Positions 36,300 through 44,885 of a stretch of DNA of 64,000 bases are shown here, one piece after another. The stretch's first letter is position 1. Each line of letters starts with the position of its first letter. The DNA comes from Bifidobacterium pseudolongum subsp. globosum (lineage in GTDB: Bacteria; Actinomycetota; Actinomycetes; Actinomycetales; Bifidobacteriaceae). The notes beneath the pieces are model-generated. The model was not told where the DNA came from. It worked only from the letters and a program-made list of their open reading frames with translations, and made no database searches. Both the position numbers and the translations under genes were made by a program. Where the stretch lies: positions 37,227 through 101,226 of the forward strand of contig NZ_JGZG01000010.1 of assembly GCF_000741295.1 (NCBI RefSeq), read 5' to 3'.

Positions 36300-37919
36300 T
36301 TATTCGGCGCCGATCGGCATGCATTCGACCGCCGTGCGCTCCACCGGCAGCGCCTGCATGAACCGCGCGAAGAACATGCGGAATCCTTCCACATCGGCGG
36401 GTTGCGGGTCCTCCGTCACGGACTGCGCATTTGCAAACACCACGTCGTCGAGATAATCGGCGAGCGGCGTCTCCGCATGCCGCAGATAGCCGGCGAGCAC
36501 CGCCATGCCCCAGGCACCGCCTTCCGATGCCGTCGTCATCACGCGGATCGGCGTATCGAACGCGGCGGCGAGGATGCGCTGCGCCACAACAGGCGTGGCG
36601 AAGATGCCGCCATGCCCCACGAGCGAATCAATCTGCACGCCCTCGTCATGGGTCATCACATTCATGCCGATCGTGACCGGCGAGAACGCGCCGAACAACT
36701 GCGCGCGCATGAAGTTCGCGAGGTTGAACCGCGCCTCCGGCTCACGCACGAACAGCGGGCGGCCCTCGGCGAGCCCGGCCAGGAATTCGCCGGTGCGGAA
36801 CGGGTAGGCGAGCATGGCGCCGGCGTCCGGGTCCGCCTGCTCGCTGATCGCGCTGCGGAACAGCTCGCCGTACAGGTCGGCGTCGCTGACCGAACCGCCG
36901 TTGAGCTGGGAGAATTCGCGGAACAGGTTGATCCACGCGTTCAGATCCGAGGTGAAGTTGTTGGCGTGGCTCATGCCGGCCAGATCGCCGGCCGGGGTGG
37001 TGACCAGATCGACTTCCGGGCGCAGCGTGGACAGCTTGTGCTCGAGCACCACGGTGGCGAAGATCGATGTGCCGGCGGAGACATTGCCGGTGCGGCGGCG
37101 CACGGAGTTCGTGGCCACCATGCCGGTGCCCGCATCGCCTTCGGGCGGGGCGAGCGCAACGCCCGGCTGCAGCACGCCGGATGGGTCGAGCAGCGCCGCG
37201 CCCTCCGGCGTGAGCGTGCCGGCCGGCGTGCCTGCGACGAGCGGCTCGGGCAGCAGGTCCTCGAGTTTCCACGGTTGCGCGGCCACTTCGGGCAGCGCGT
37301 CGAATTGCTCGATGAACGCCCGCTCATAGGTCTTCGTCTCCGGGTCGATCGGGAACATGCCGGAGGCGTCGCCCACGCCCAGCACCTTACGGCCTGTGAG
37401 CTTCCAGTGCACGTAGCCGGCGAGTGTGGTGAAGTAGCGCACCGAACCGATGTGCGGCTCGTCGTTGAGCACCGCCTGATACAGATGCGCGATTGACCAG
37501 CGCTCGGGGATGTTGTATTGGAACAGCTGCGAAAGGCGTTCGTGCGCCTCGCTCGTGTTCGTGTTCTGCCATGTACGGAACGGCACGAGCAGTTCGCCGT
37601 CTTCGTTGAACGCCAGATACCCGTGCATCATCGCGGAGAAGCCGATCTGGCCGATGCGCACGAGCTTCTGCCCGTACTGCGCCTCCACGCAGTCGGCGAC
37701 GTCGGCGTAGACGCTCTGCAGGCCGCGCCAGATCTTGTCCACGTCGTACGACCACAGGCCGTCCACGAGATGCGACTGCCAGCCGTAGTCACCGGTGGCG
37801 ATGGTATTGCGCTCATCGTCGATGAGCACGGCCTTGATGCGCGTGGAGCCGAACTCAATGCCGAGGGACGTGCGCCCGCTGCTGATCTTCTCGGCCACCT
37901 GGTCTTGCGAATCCGACAT
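36300..37919 (-). CDS. araB: Ribulokinase
   Basis: The 539-aa FGGY-family kinase begins with the phosphate-loop region LGIEFGSTRIKAVLIDDERN and has GHGGIFATPVVAQRILAAAFD and ASEGGAWGMAVLAGYL near the C-terminus. It phosphorylates L-ribulose at O5. ATG 37919 follows GGGAGGAAC; longer in-frame extensions are not needed. A LacI-type palindrome lies 45 bp upstream. First gene of the arabinose operon. Confidence 0.96.
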   Translation of the reverse strand: MSDSQDQVAEKISSGRTSLGIEFGSTRIKAVLIDDERNTIATGDYGWQSHLVDGLWSYDVDKIWRGLQSVYADVADCVEAQYGQKLVRIGQIGFSAMMHGYLAFNEDGELLVPFRTWQNTNTSEAHERLSQLFQYNIPERWSIAHLYQAVLNDEPHIGSVRYFTTLAGYVHWKLTGRKVLGVGDASGMFPIDPETKTYERAFIEQFDALPEVAAQPWKLEDLLPEPLVAGTPAGTLTPEGAALLDPSGVLQPGVALAPPEGDAGTGMVATNSVRRRTGNVSAGTSIFATVVLEHKLSTLRPEVDLVTTPAGDLAGMSHANNFTSDLNAWINLFREFSQLNGGSVSDADLYGELFRSAISEQADPDAGAMLAYPFRTGEFLAGLAEGRPLFVREPEARFNLANFMRAQLFGAFSPVTIGMNVMTHDEGVQIDSLVGHGGIFATPVVAQRILAAAFDTPIRVMTTASEGGAWGMAVLAGYLRHAETPLADYLDDVVFANAQSVTEDPQPADVEGFRMFFARFMQALPVERTAVECMPIGAE

Positions 37920-38232
37920 CGTTCCTCCCGTATGAATGTGCACGTCGTTGTTGGCTATCTCTATGTTAGCGCTCACATGCATGGAAACACGCCAAGGGGC
38001 CAAAATAGCACTTGCCTTCGGTGAGCACCGGCAGGTCAACACGCCGAGCAAGTGCTGGCATTTCAGTCTTTGGCTGATCGTCGGCGCCCATCCTGCGTGT
38101 TGGGGGGGGGGAGCCACACACGCGGTACGTTGAAATACACACACAGTGGCGGCACGGGCTTCGACGCCGAAACCCATGCCGATTGCGCGCGAACCTTCGT
38201 GTCGGGTACCGCAGAAAGGACAAAGAGGCCAT
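37920..38232. other. Divergent regulatory gap between araB and the GH51 remnant
   Basis: This 313-bp region must carry promoters in both directions. It contains the LacI-type dyad at 37963-37978 and a run of ten G residues at 38102-38111. No gene is supported. Confidence 0.65.
37963..37978. promoter_or_regulatory. LacI-family operator upstream of araB
   Basis: ATGTTAGCGCTCACAT is palindromic at 14 of 16 positions around AGCGCT, the centre typical of LacI/GalR sites. The LacI gene at 41639 is a plausible binder, not proven. Confidence 0.6.
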
Positions 38233-38865
38233 ATGACACAGCAGACTGAAACACATGCCAAGCTCGTGGTAGACGACGAATTCAAGGTCGGCCCGGTGCA
38301 CGACCGGGTGTTCGGGTCATTCGTCGAGCATCTGGGACGCTGCGTATACACCGGCATCTACGAGCTCATGGAAGCCGTCAACCTCGGCACCCGTGGCCTT
38401 GCCGAAGCGCTGGATCTGCTGGAATACGCGAACGTCCCCAACGGCACGGCCCGGTCGAAGGAGCGCATCCGCAACGGCGCCAAGGACCCCTTCAACATCC
38501 GCATGTGGTGCTTGGGCAACGAGATGGACGGCCCGTGGCAAACGGGACACAAAAGCGCCGAGGACTACGGCAAGCTCGCAGCCTCGGTCGCGGCCGGCAT
38601 GCGCATGATCGACCCGGACCTCGAGCTGGTGGTCTGCGGTTCGTCGAGCCACACGATGGACACGTTCGGCAAGTGGGAAGAGACCGTGCTCGAACACACC
38701 TTCGACAAAGTGAACTTCGTATTCGGGCACCATCACCTTCGACGGCAAGGAGTGCAAGTACCGCACCATCAAGGATTCCGAAGCCGACGGCATCGTCATC
38801 ATCCACCAGGAGCTCGCACTCAGCCCGTTCCTTTCGATCGCCGAGAACATCTTCATCGGCAATGA
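38233..38865 (+). pseudogene. GH51 alpha-L-arabinofuranosidase remnant with two deletions
   Basis: The frame from ATG 38233 encodes the start of a GH51 enzyme (KLVVDDEFKV, FGSFVEHLGRCVYTGIYE) and then jumps at about 38365 to the later segment AVNLGTRGLAEALDLLEYAN, missing about 80 residues normally in between. It keeps MWCLGNEMDGPWQ with the acid/base Glu, but after DKVNFV (about 38720) the family sequence stops. The remaining residues are out-of-frame translation of the neighbouring ABC gene. The nucleophile Glu and C-terminal half are gone. An enzyme this size (210 aa instead of over 500) should be inactive. Confidence 0.85.
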
Positions 38866-40093
38866 ACAGGCGAAGGGCGGCGTGATCAACTGGGACGAGA
38901 CGCGCGCCAAGGCGGCCGAGCTGCTTAAGCGCGTGGGTCTGCCGGAGAACCCGGACACCAAGATCATGGACATCGGCGTGGGCAAGCAGCAGCTCGTGGA
39001 AATCGCTAAGGCGTTGTCGAAGAACGTCAAACTGCTGATCCTCGACGAGCCGACCGCCGCACTCAACGACGAGGACTCCGCCCACCTGCTCGACCTGGTG
39101 CGCCAGCTGCGCGACGAGCAGGGCGTGACGAGCATCATCATCAGCCACAAACTCAACGAGATCGCCGCCATCGCAGACAATGTGACAATCATCCGCGACG
39201 GCGCGACAGTGGGCACGATGTTCGTCACCCCGGAGACGCCGCTGGACCAGGACGAACTGATCCGCAAGATGGTGGGGCGCTCGCTCACCAACCTCTACCC
39301 GAAGCATGAGCCCAACGAGCCCGGCGAGGAGTACCTGCGCCTCGAGGACTGGACCGTGCACCACCCGCTCGACCAGAACCGGGTCGTGGTGGACCACGCC
39401 AACATCAACGTACATTCCGGTGAGATTGTGGGCCTTGCGGGGCTCATGGGCGCCGGGCGCACCGAGATGGCGATGAGCCTCTTCGGGCACTCGTACGGCT
39501 CCAAGATCTCGGGCAAGGTGTTTGTCAAAGGCAAGGAAGTGAACCTGCCCAACGTGCAGGCCGCGATCAACGCCGGACTGGCCTACGCCACCGAGGACCG
39601 CAAGGTCTACGGGTTGAACCTGTTGCAGAACATCCGCGAGAACGCCTCGCTGGCGTCGCTCGAGAAGATGAGCTCGCACGGCATCATGAACGACAACATC
39701 GAGCAGAGCGAGGTCGAGGAGTACCGCCGCGACTTCCACATCAAGTGCAACAGCATCGATGTGAACGTCGGCACACTTTCCGGCGGCAACCAACAGAAGG
39801 TGGTGCTCGCAAAGTGGGTCATCTCCGACCCCGACATCCTGATTCTCGACGAGCCGACGCGAGGCATCGACGTCGGTGCGAAATACGAGATATACGAGAT
39901 CATCAACCAGCTGGCCGACGCCGGCAAGGCCGTGATCGTCATCTCGTCGGAGCTGCCGGAACTCATCGGCATCTGCGACCGCATCTACACCGTCAGCCAA
40001 GGCGTCGTCACCGATGATGTGCGCAAGAACGGGTTCACCCAGGAATATCTCATGAAAGGCATGACCAAGGAGAAGGAGGTGGTTGCATCATGA
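38723..40093 (+). pseudogene. Sugar ABC transporter ATPase lacking its N-terminal Walker A
   Basis: From 38723 the frame reads SGTITFDGKECKYRTIKD, continuing as a MglA/XylG/GguA-type two-domain ATPase. Retained in domain 1 are IIHQELALSPFLS (Q-loop) and LLILDEPTAALND (Walker B). Domain 2 has GLMGAGRTEMAMSLFG, LSGGNQQKVVLAKW and ILILDEPTRGIDVG. About 60 N-terminal residues, including Walker A, are missing, and the first start codon in frame is GTG 38882. The downstream permease is intact and overlaps by ATGA. Residual translation from 38882 is possible, but ATP binding in domain 1 is lost. Confidence 0.85.
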
Positions 40094-41304
40094 GCACCGT
40101 CAATGCAGCCCCAGCAAAGAAGAAGAGCGACGGCGTCCTCGCCACGCTCGCGAACAACTCGAAGCAATACGGCATCGTCGGCGCGCTCGTCGTCATCGTG
40201 CTCGTCTTCGAATTCCTCACCAAGGGCGTGCTGCTCAAGCCCAACAGCTTCGTCTCGCTCATCCAGCAGAACGCCTACGTGATCATCCTCGCCATCGGCA
40301 TGGTCATGGTTATCATCGCCACGCATATCGATTTGTCGGTCGGCTCGATCGTGGCCTTCGTAGGCGGTGTGTGCGCCATATTGATGGAACGGCAGAGCGT
40401 CAACTGGATGCTCGCAATCCTCATCTCGCTCGTCGTCGGCCTGATCATCGGCTGCTGGCAGGGCTTCTGGGTGGCCTACGTGGGCATCCCCGGCTTCATC
40501 ACCACACTGGCCGGCATGCTCATCTTCCGTGGCCTCGCCACCGTGATCATCGGCGAATCCGTGCCGATCACCTCGCCGGAGTTCCGCGGCATCGCCCGCA
40601 ACTACCTGCCGCAACTCCTCGGGTGGTGGGGTCCATTCGACGGCTTGACCATCGTGGTCGGCATCGCGTGCATCGCGCTTTTCGCATGGAGCCAGCTGCG
40701 CCGCCGCGGCAAGGTGGCCAAGGCCGGCCTCACGCCTGAGCCCATGGCGCTCACCGTGACCAAGATCGTCATCGCCACGCTGCTCATCGGCTTCGTCACC
40801 TACCTGCTGGCCCTCTCCGGCAACGCCGACCAAGGCGGTATCCCGATCATGCTCGTCATCCTCGGCGTGCTCGTCTTCGTCTACAACTTCATCCTCACCC
40901 GCACGGTGTTCGGACGTCATGTGTACGCGGTCGGCGGCAACCGCAAGGCGGCCATCCTCTCGGGCATCAACACCAAGCGCGTCGACTTCACCCTCTTCGT
41001 GCACATGGGATTCCTTTCGGCCATCGCCGCGGTCTGCGTGCTCTCGCGACTCTCCTCCGCCACCGCACAGGCCGGCATGGAGTTCGAAATGGACGCCATC
41101 GCAGCCTGCTTCATCGGCGGCACGGCCGTCACCGGCGGCGTCGGCACCATCCCGGGCGCTGTGGTCGGCGCACTCGTCATGGGCGTGATCAACCAGGGCC
41201 TGTCCATCATGGGCGTCGACACCGCAGTCGTGAAGACGATCAAGGGCCTCGTGCTCTTGGGCGCCGTGGCCGTGGACATCCTCTCCAAGCGCAAGAAGAG
41301 CTGA
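40090..41304 (+). CDS. Sugar ABC transporter permease (GguB/MmsB/XylH type)
   Basis: The 404-aa protein has about ten membrane helices, with the family signatures MVMVIIATHIDLSVGSIVAFVGG near the N-terminus and AACFIGGTAVTGGVGTIPGAVVGALVMGVINQGL at the C-terminus. It belongs to the BPD_transp_2 family that imports arabinose, xylose, ribose or galactose. Its ATPase partner upstream is damaged and no solute-binding protein gene is in view. Linkage to araBDA suggests arabinose or arabino-oligosaccharide uptake. Confidence 0.92.
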   Translation: MSTVNAAPAKKKSDGVLATLANNSKQYGIVGALVVIVLVFEFLTKGVLLKPNSFVSLIQQNAYVIILAIGMVMVIIATHIDLSVGSIVAFVGGVCAILMERQSVNWMLAILISLVVGLIIGCWQGFWVAYVGIPGFITTLAGMLIFRGLATVIIGESVPITSPEFRGIARNYLPQLLGWWGPFDGLTIVVGIACIALFAWSQLRRRGKVAKAGLTPEPMALTVTKIVIATLLIGFVTYLLALSGNADQGGIPIMLVILGVLVFVYNFILTRTVFGRHVYAVGGNRKAAILSGINTKRVDFTLFVHMGFLSAIAAVCVLSRLSSATAQAGMEFEMDAIAACFIGGTAVTGGVGTIPGAVVGALVMGVINQGLSIMGVDTAVVKTIKGLVLLGAVAVDILSKRKKS

Positions 41305-41335
41305 ACCACCACATCATCAACGAAAGAGGCACATC

Positions 41336-41575
41336 ATGAACATCACATCGGCGGCACGCGCCCGACTCTACGCCCTCACCGCGGTGGCCTGCGCGATCTG
41401 GCTCGCCCAGACCTGTGTGGAGGCGAACAACGCGGGCGAGCTCTTCAGCTGGTCGAATGTCATCTTCAGCATCTGCCTCATCATCGTCACCGGGTACTGC
41501 GCGGTGAACGCGGTGCTCGGCTGGAACACGAAGGAGGCGTCACAGGCAGACAACACAGACGAACACACCACATGA
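41336..41575 (+). CDS. Small two-helix membrane protein, unknown
   Basis: The 79-aa protein has two predicted membrane helices (LYALTAVACAIWLAQTCV and NVIFSICLIIVTGYCAVNAVL) and an acidic hydrophilic tail. GAAAGAGG precedes ATG 41336. It follows the permease by 31 bp, so it belongs to the same transcript and may be an accessory of the transporter. No family is recognised. Confidence 0.7.
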   Translation: MNITSAARARLYALTAVACAIWLAQTCVEANNAGELFSWSNVIFSICLIIVTGYCAVNAVLGWNTKEASQADNTDEHTT

Positions 41576-41596
41576 ACCAATGATGCAGTGAATGCG

Positions 41597-41632
41597 CAAG
41601 TGGGGTTTCCGTGACCACGGAAACCCCACTTG
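41597..41632. terminator. Hairpin terminator between transporter and lacI genes
   Basis: Arms of 17 bases (41597-41613 and 41616-41632) pair perfectly around two bases. It lies between converging genes. Confidence 0.85.
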
Positions 41633-41638
41633 TTCGTG

Positions 41639-42751
41639 TCAGCGCCGCGGCGCCGCGCGCACCGACTGCCGCACGATCAGGTCGGCGGACACCAGACCCA
41701 CGCCATGGTACGAAGCCGGGTAGCCGGGCTCGTCGCCATCGCCCATCAAAAACAGCGCCTCCTTCATGGCCATCACGCCCAAGTCGTCGAAATCCTGCCG
41801 CACCGTGGTCAGTGGCGGGTACATGTTGCTCACACCGGGAATGTCATCGAAGCCGGTCACGCTCATGTCGTCGGGCACGCGCACGCCGTGCTCGTGCAGC
41901 GCGCGGATCACGCCAATCGCCATCACGTCGTTCGAACAGACCGCGCACGTGGGCAGGCGGCCGCCGTTAGACCCGATGTTGTCGAGAATATGGTTCATGC
42001 GGCGGTATGCGTCGGCCGACTCCCAGTCGCCGCACTGCACCGTCACCGAATTCACCTTGTTCTCTGCGCACAGCTTGTTCCATGCCAGCAGGCGCGTGTG
42101 TGCGTCGCGCCACTGGCTTGGGCCCGCGAAAAACAGCACATTGCGGTGGCCGTATTTGCGGATCAGCCGCATCACCGAAGCCATGCCGCCCCACTGGTCC
42201 ACGCCCACAAGCGAAACGCGGCGGTGGCGGCGCGCGTTGAGCATGCGCATGCCTTCGCCCACGCTCACGGCGCCGTGCGTGGACGTGATGATCACGCACG
42301 GCTGCGTCACCTTCGCGCGGCATGCCACCTGGAACATCTCATCGGTCGGGGTCAGGAAGATGAACGCGTCCACGCCCTGCTGCATGAACATGCCGCACAG
42401 GTCGTCGAACTCCAGCTGGGTGCACTCCGCCTCGTGGACCATCGCCACCGAAACGAACATCGTATGAGCGCGGGCGGTAGCCTCAATCGACGACAGTGCG
42501 GTCACCGGGCCGTAAAAACGTTGGCCACCCGCGATCATGCCGATTGTGCGCGTGCGATTCGAGGCGAGCGAGCGAGCGGAATTACTGGGGCGGTAGCCCA
42601 GTTCCGCAATCGCGAGCTCCACCTTCTCGCGCGTGGCCGGCGAGACGTTGGGGGAATCGTTGATCACGCGAGAAACGGTCTGATGGCTCACACCCGCAAG
42701 TTTCGCCACCTCAAAAATCGAAGGGCGCTTCGCCCCCTTGCGGTCGGCCAT
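41639..42751 (-). CDS. LacI-family transcriptional regulator
   Basis: The 370-aa protein has an N-terminal LacI HTH (IFEVAKLAGVSHQTVSRVINDS, with hinge-helix region NSARSLASNRTRTIG) and a periplasmic-binding-protein-like sugar domain (AVCSNDVMAIGVIRALHEHG, VTGFDDIPGVSNMYPPLTTVRQ). AGGAGG stands 7 bases before ATG 42751; GTG 42757 is an alternative. It probably controls the araBDA operon and the transporter through AGCGCT-centred sites. The effector is unknown. Confidence 0.93.
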   Translation of the reverse strand: MADRKGAKRPSIFEVAKLAGVSHQTVSRVINDSPNVSPATREKVELAIAELGYRPSNSARSLASNRTRTIGMIAGGQRFYGPVTALSSIEATARAHTMFVSVAMVHEAECTQLEFDDLCGMFMQQGVDAFIFLTPTDEMFQVACRAKVTQPCVIITSTHGAVSVGEGMRMLNARRHRRVSLVGVDQWGGMASVMRLIRKYGHRNVLFFAGPSQWRDAHTRLLAWNKLCAENKVNSVTVQCGDWESADAYRRMNHILDNIGSNGGRLPTCAVCSNDVMAIGVIRALHEHGVRVPDDMSVTGFDDIPGVSNMYPPLTTVRQDFDDLGVMAMKEALFLMGDGDEPGYPASYHGVGLVSADLIVRQSVRAAPRR

Positions 42752-42850
42752 CGCCACCTCCTGCGATTGCGCGCATCGAAAAGTGCGCTGTATTCAAAAG
42801 CTTCTATGATTTACCTTAACGCATGAGCCGCAGCAATCAGAGGAGTCACC

Positions 42851-43534
42851 ATGACCGAAAGCGCCGAAGAAACCACCGCGAACAGCACCTGGAGCCGCAT
42901 GCTCGCGGGCAACCGGCGCTTCGCGGAAGGCAAGGCCGAACACCCGTGGCAAGACAAGGAGACGCGCGAATCGCTCATCGACACGCAGAACCCGGATGCC
43001 GTGGTGCTCGGCTGCTCGGATTCACGCGTGCCACCGGAGATCATTTTCGACGCGGGACTTGGCGATATGTTCACCGTGCGCACCGCCGGCCAGATGATTG
43101 ACCCGGCCGTGTTGCAATCGCTCGAATACGCGGTGACCGGGCTGCACGTGAGCCTGCTCGTGGTGTTGGGGCACCAGCATTGCGCCGCCGTGCAGAAAGG
43201 CGCCGAAGAGCTTGAAACGCTCATCACCAAGCTGCAAGACGAATCGCAAGGCGGCACACCGATGACGCGCGAACAGCTCATGGAGAGCCTGGACGACGTG
43301 ATCATGTCCTCCGACTCCGAATTCCTCAAAAACGCGGGGCTTTCGGTCTGGCAGGCGCAGATGGCCGGGCTCGATTCGTCCGACGAATACGAGCAGGTGC
43401 ATATCGCGCGCACCATCGAGCATCTCGTGACGCATTCGGACGTGATCCGCGAAGCACTCGCGCAGGAGAAACTCATGATTGTGGGCGCACGCTACCGTCT
43501 GGAATCCGGTCTTGTGGAGGTGCTGAGCTTCTAG
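42851..43534 (+). CDS. Beta-class carbonic anhydrase
   Basis: The 227-aa protein carries the zinc ligands Cys55 (GCSDSRVPP, with the Asp57-Arg59 dyad), His108 and Cys111 (GHQHCAA). It interconverts CO2 and bicarbonate, which would feed PEP carboxylase in this organism. GAGGAG precedes ATG 42851. Its stop lies 3 bases from a MITE-like repeat. Confidence 0.95.
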   Translation: MTESAEETTANSTWSRMLAGNRRFAEGKAEHPWQDKETRESLIDTQNPDAVVLGCSDSRVPPEIIFDAGLGDMFTVRTAGQMIDPAVLQSLEYAVTGLHVSLLVVLGHQHCAAVQKGAEELETLITKLQDESQGGTPMTREQLMESLDDVIMSSDSEFLKNAGLSVWQAQMAGLDSSDEYEQVHIARTIEHLVTHSDVIREALAQEKLMIVGARYRLESGLVEVLSF

Positions 43535-43537
43535 CGG

Positions 43538-43667
43538 TATTTGCGATTGTGGGGTGGGCCCCCTGCCCGAAAACCTTCATAGGCTAAGGAATATACAACA
43601 CACGATATCGCAGTGTCGCATTTTGTGGGGTGAGGCCCGAGGAGGCCCCACCCCACAATCGCAGATA
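43538..43667. repeat. 130-bp MITE-like element, copy 1
   Basis: Ends are inverted repeats starting TGCGATTGTGGGGTGGG. Its reverse complement aligns along its length with the copy at 44710-44839, including shared internal ATGCGACACT and GTTGTATATTC blocks. The pair is in opposite orientation. No coding capacity is apparent. Confidence 0.85.
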
Positions 43668-43669
43668 CC

Positions 43670-44602
43670 TCAACTCGCGAGCACCCAACGCGGCTCAACG
43701 CTGCGTCGCCCATCCATGAGCTGCTTGACCGAAAGAGGCGCCCGCACACGCACCTTCCGCCCCAACCTCAGGCTGATATGCTGCGCGACCCTCAACGCCA
43801 AGGCATGCCGGTCGCCTTCCGTGCGCATATCGGCAGCGGTCACTTGGACAACATCCCAACCCAACTCGTCGAGAAGACGGCGGCGATGCACGTCGGCCTC
43901 CCATTGCTCCGCATGGAACTGGCCATCATATTCAATGGCGATCCTCAAATCGGCATACGCCATATCCAAATACATGAACCGGCCGGTGTGCGGGTTCACC
44001 ACCGGATGGTTCACCTCCGGCGCTCCCAGACCATAGCTTTCCAACACCAGGCGAACACGGCTTTCCATCGAGGAATCCGTATTCTCACGCACCAAGCGCA
44101 ATGCGCTCCTACAGGCCCGCAGCCCCCAGACCTTGACCGGGCACTCCCCCAGCCGGTCGAGATATGTTTCAAGGCGTTCGACCGAGGTGCGTTTGAGCTG
44201 TGGGTCGCGCCGCATCATGCTGTCGGCGAGCACCACAAGTTCCGCGGGGCTCAGCACTCGCGCCATCATCACCCACGTGCATTCCGGCGATGTGCAACAC
44301 ACTGCATCCTCCACTATGTGTGTTTGAATCACCCCTGCCCACCGCACATCACGGATGCCGGCAAGGCCATGATGCTCGTTCGCGGTGGCGATCACACGTT
44401 CAAGACGCATCTCACGGCGCCCACGCATGCGAGGGCGCTCAATCGCCAACAGCGCCAACGCCGTCATACGGCAGAACACCGGTGGCGTATGCATCTTGGC
44501 TTGGCCATCCACGCATTCCTGAAGCACTTCGTCACGTATGCGCCGCAATTCCTTGCTTTGTTTCGACTCATTCACATCAGCAACCCAAGCACACGCCACC
44601 AT
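43670..44602 (-). CDS. DUF559-like (VSR/restriction-endonuclease-fold) protein
   Basis: The 310-aa protein has a C-terminal domain reading YLDMAYADLRIAIEYDGQFHAEQWEADVHRRRLLDELGWDVVQVTAADM, the DUF559 pattern related to very-short-patch-repair endonucleases (Asp, Glu-Tyr-Asp-Gly, His). The N-terminal two-thirds look helical and are found in many bifidobacterial proteins of this sort. Function is unknown; a nuclease fold does not show activity. The gene is exactly bracketed by two inverted 130-bp repeats. The start is uncertain. Confidence 0.72.
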   Translation of the reverse strand: MVACAWVADVNESKQSKELRRIRDEVLQECVDGQAKMHTPPVFCRMTALALLAIERPRMRGRREMRLERVIATANEHHGLAGIRDVRWAGVIQTHIVEDAVCCTSPECTWVMMARVLSPAELVVLADSMMRRDPQLKRTSVERLETYLDRLGECPVKVWGLRACRSALRLVRENTDSSMESRVRLVLESYGLGAPEVNHPVVNPHTGRFMYLDMAYADLRIAIEYDGQFHAEQWEADVHRRRLLDELGWDVVQVTAADMRTEGDRHALALRVAQHISLRLGRKVRVRAPLSVKQLMDGRRSVEPRWVLAS

Positions 44603-44709
44603 TCCATGCCAGTGTCTCCAGAACGATTGTGGATATGTGGAAAAACAGGCGCCCTACCCACATCTATCCACGATAACCACAACCGCGGGGAGAGCATGCC
44701 GGATACCAA

Positions 44710-44839
44710 TAACTGCGATTGTGGGGTGGGGCTTCTTGGGGCCAGCACCTCCAAATGCGACACTACGATATTAAGTGTTGTATATTCTTTAACCTACGAG
44801 GGTTCGTGGGTGAGGACGCCCACCCCACAATCGCAGATA
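44710..44839. repeat. 130-bp MITE-like element, copy 2 (inverted)
   Basis: It has the same length, terminal repeats GCGATTGTGGGGTGGG and internal blocks as copy 1 in inverted orientation. With copy 1 it flanks the DUF559-like gene, making a possible composite unit or recombination substrate. Confidence 0.85.
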
Positions 44840-44885
44840 CCTGCCCAACCGCGTAATTGCCGTGCCAATGACCTACGCTTGAGTC

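Noticed and set aside
38505..38885. Alternative frame across the GH51/ABC junction as a new fusion gene
   Set aside because: It matches neither family in that frame; the two real frames explain the sequence.
44625..44680. DnaA-box-like TGTGGATA and TATCCAC motifs near the DUF559-type gene
   Set aside because: Only two imperfect boxes; density far below the 18.2-18.45 kb cluster.
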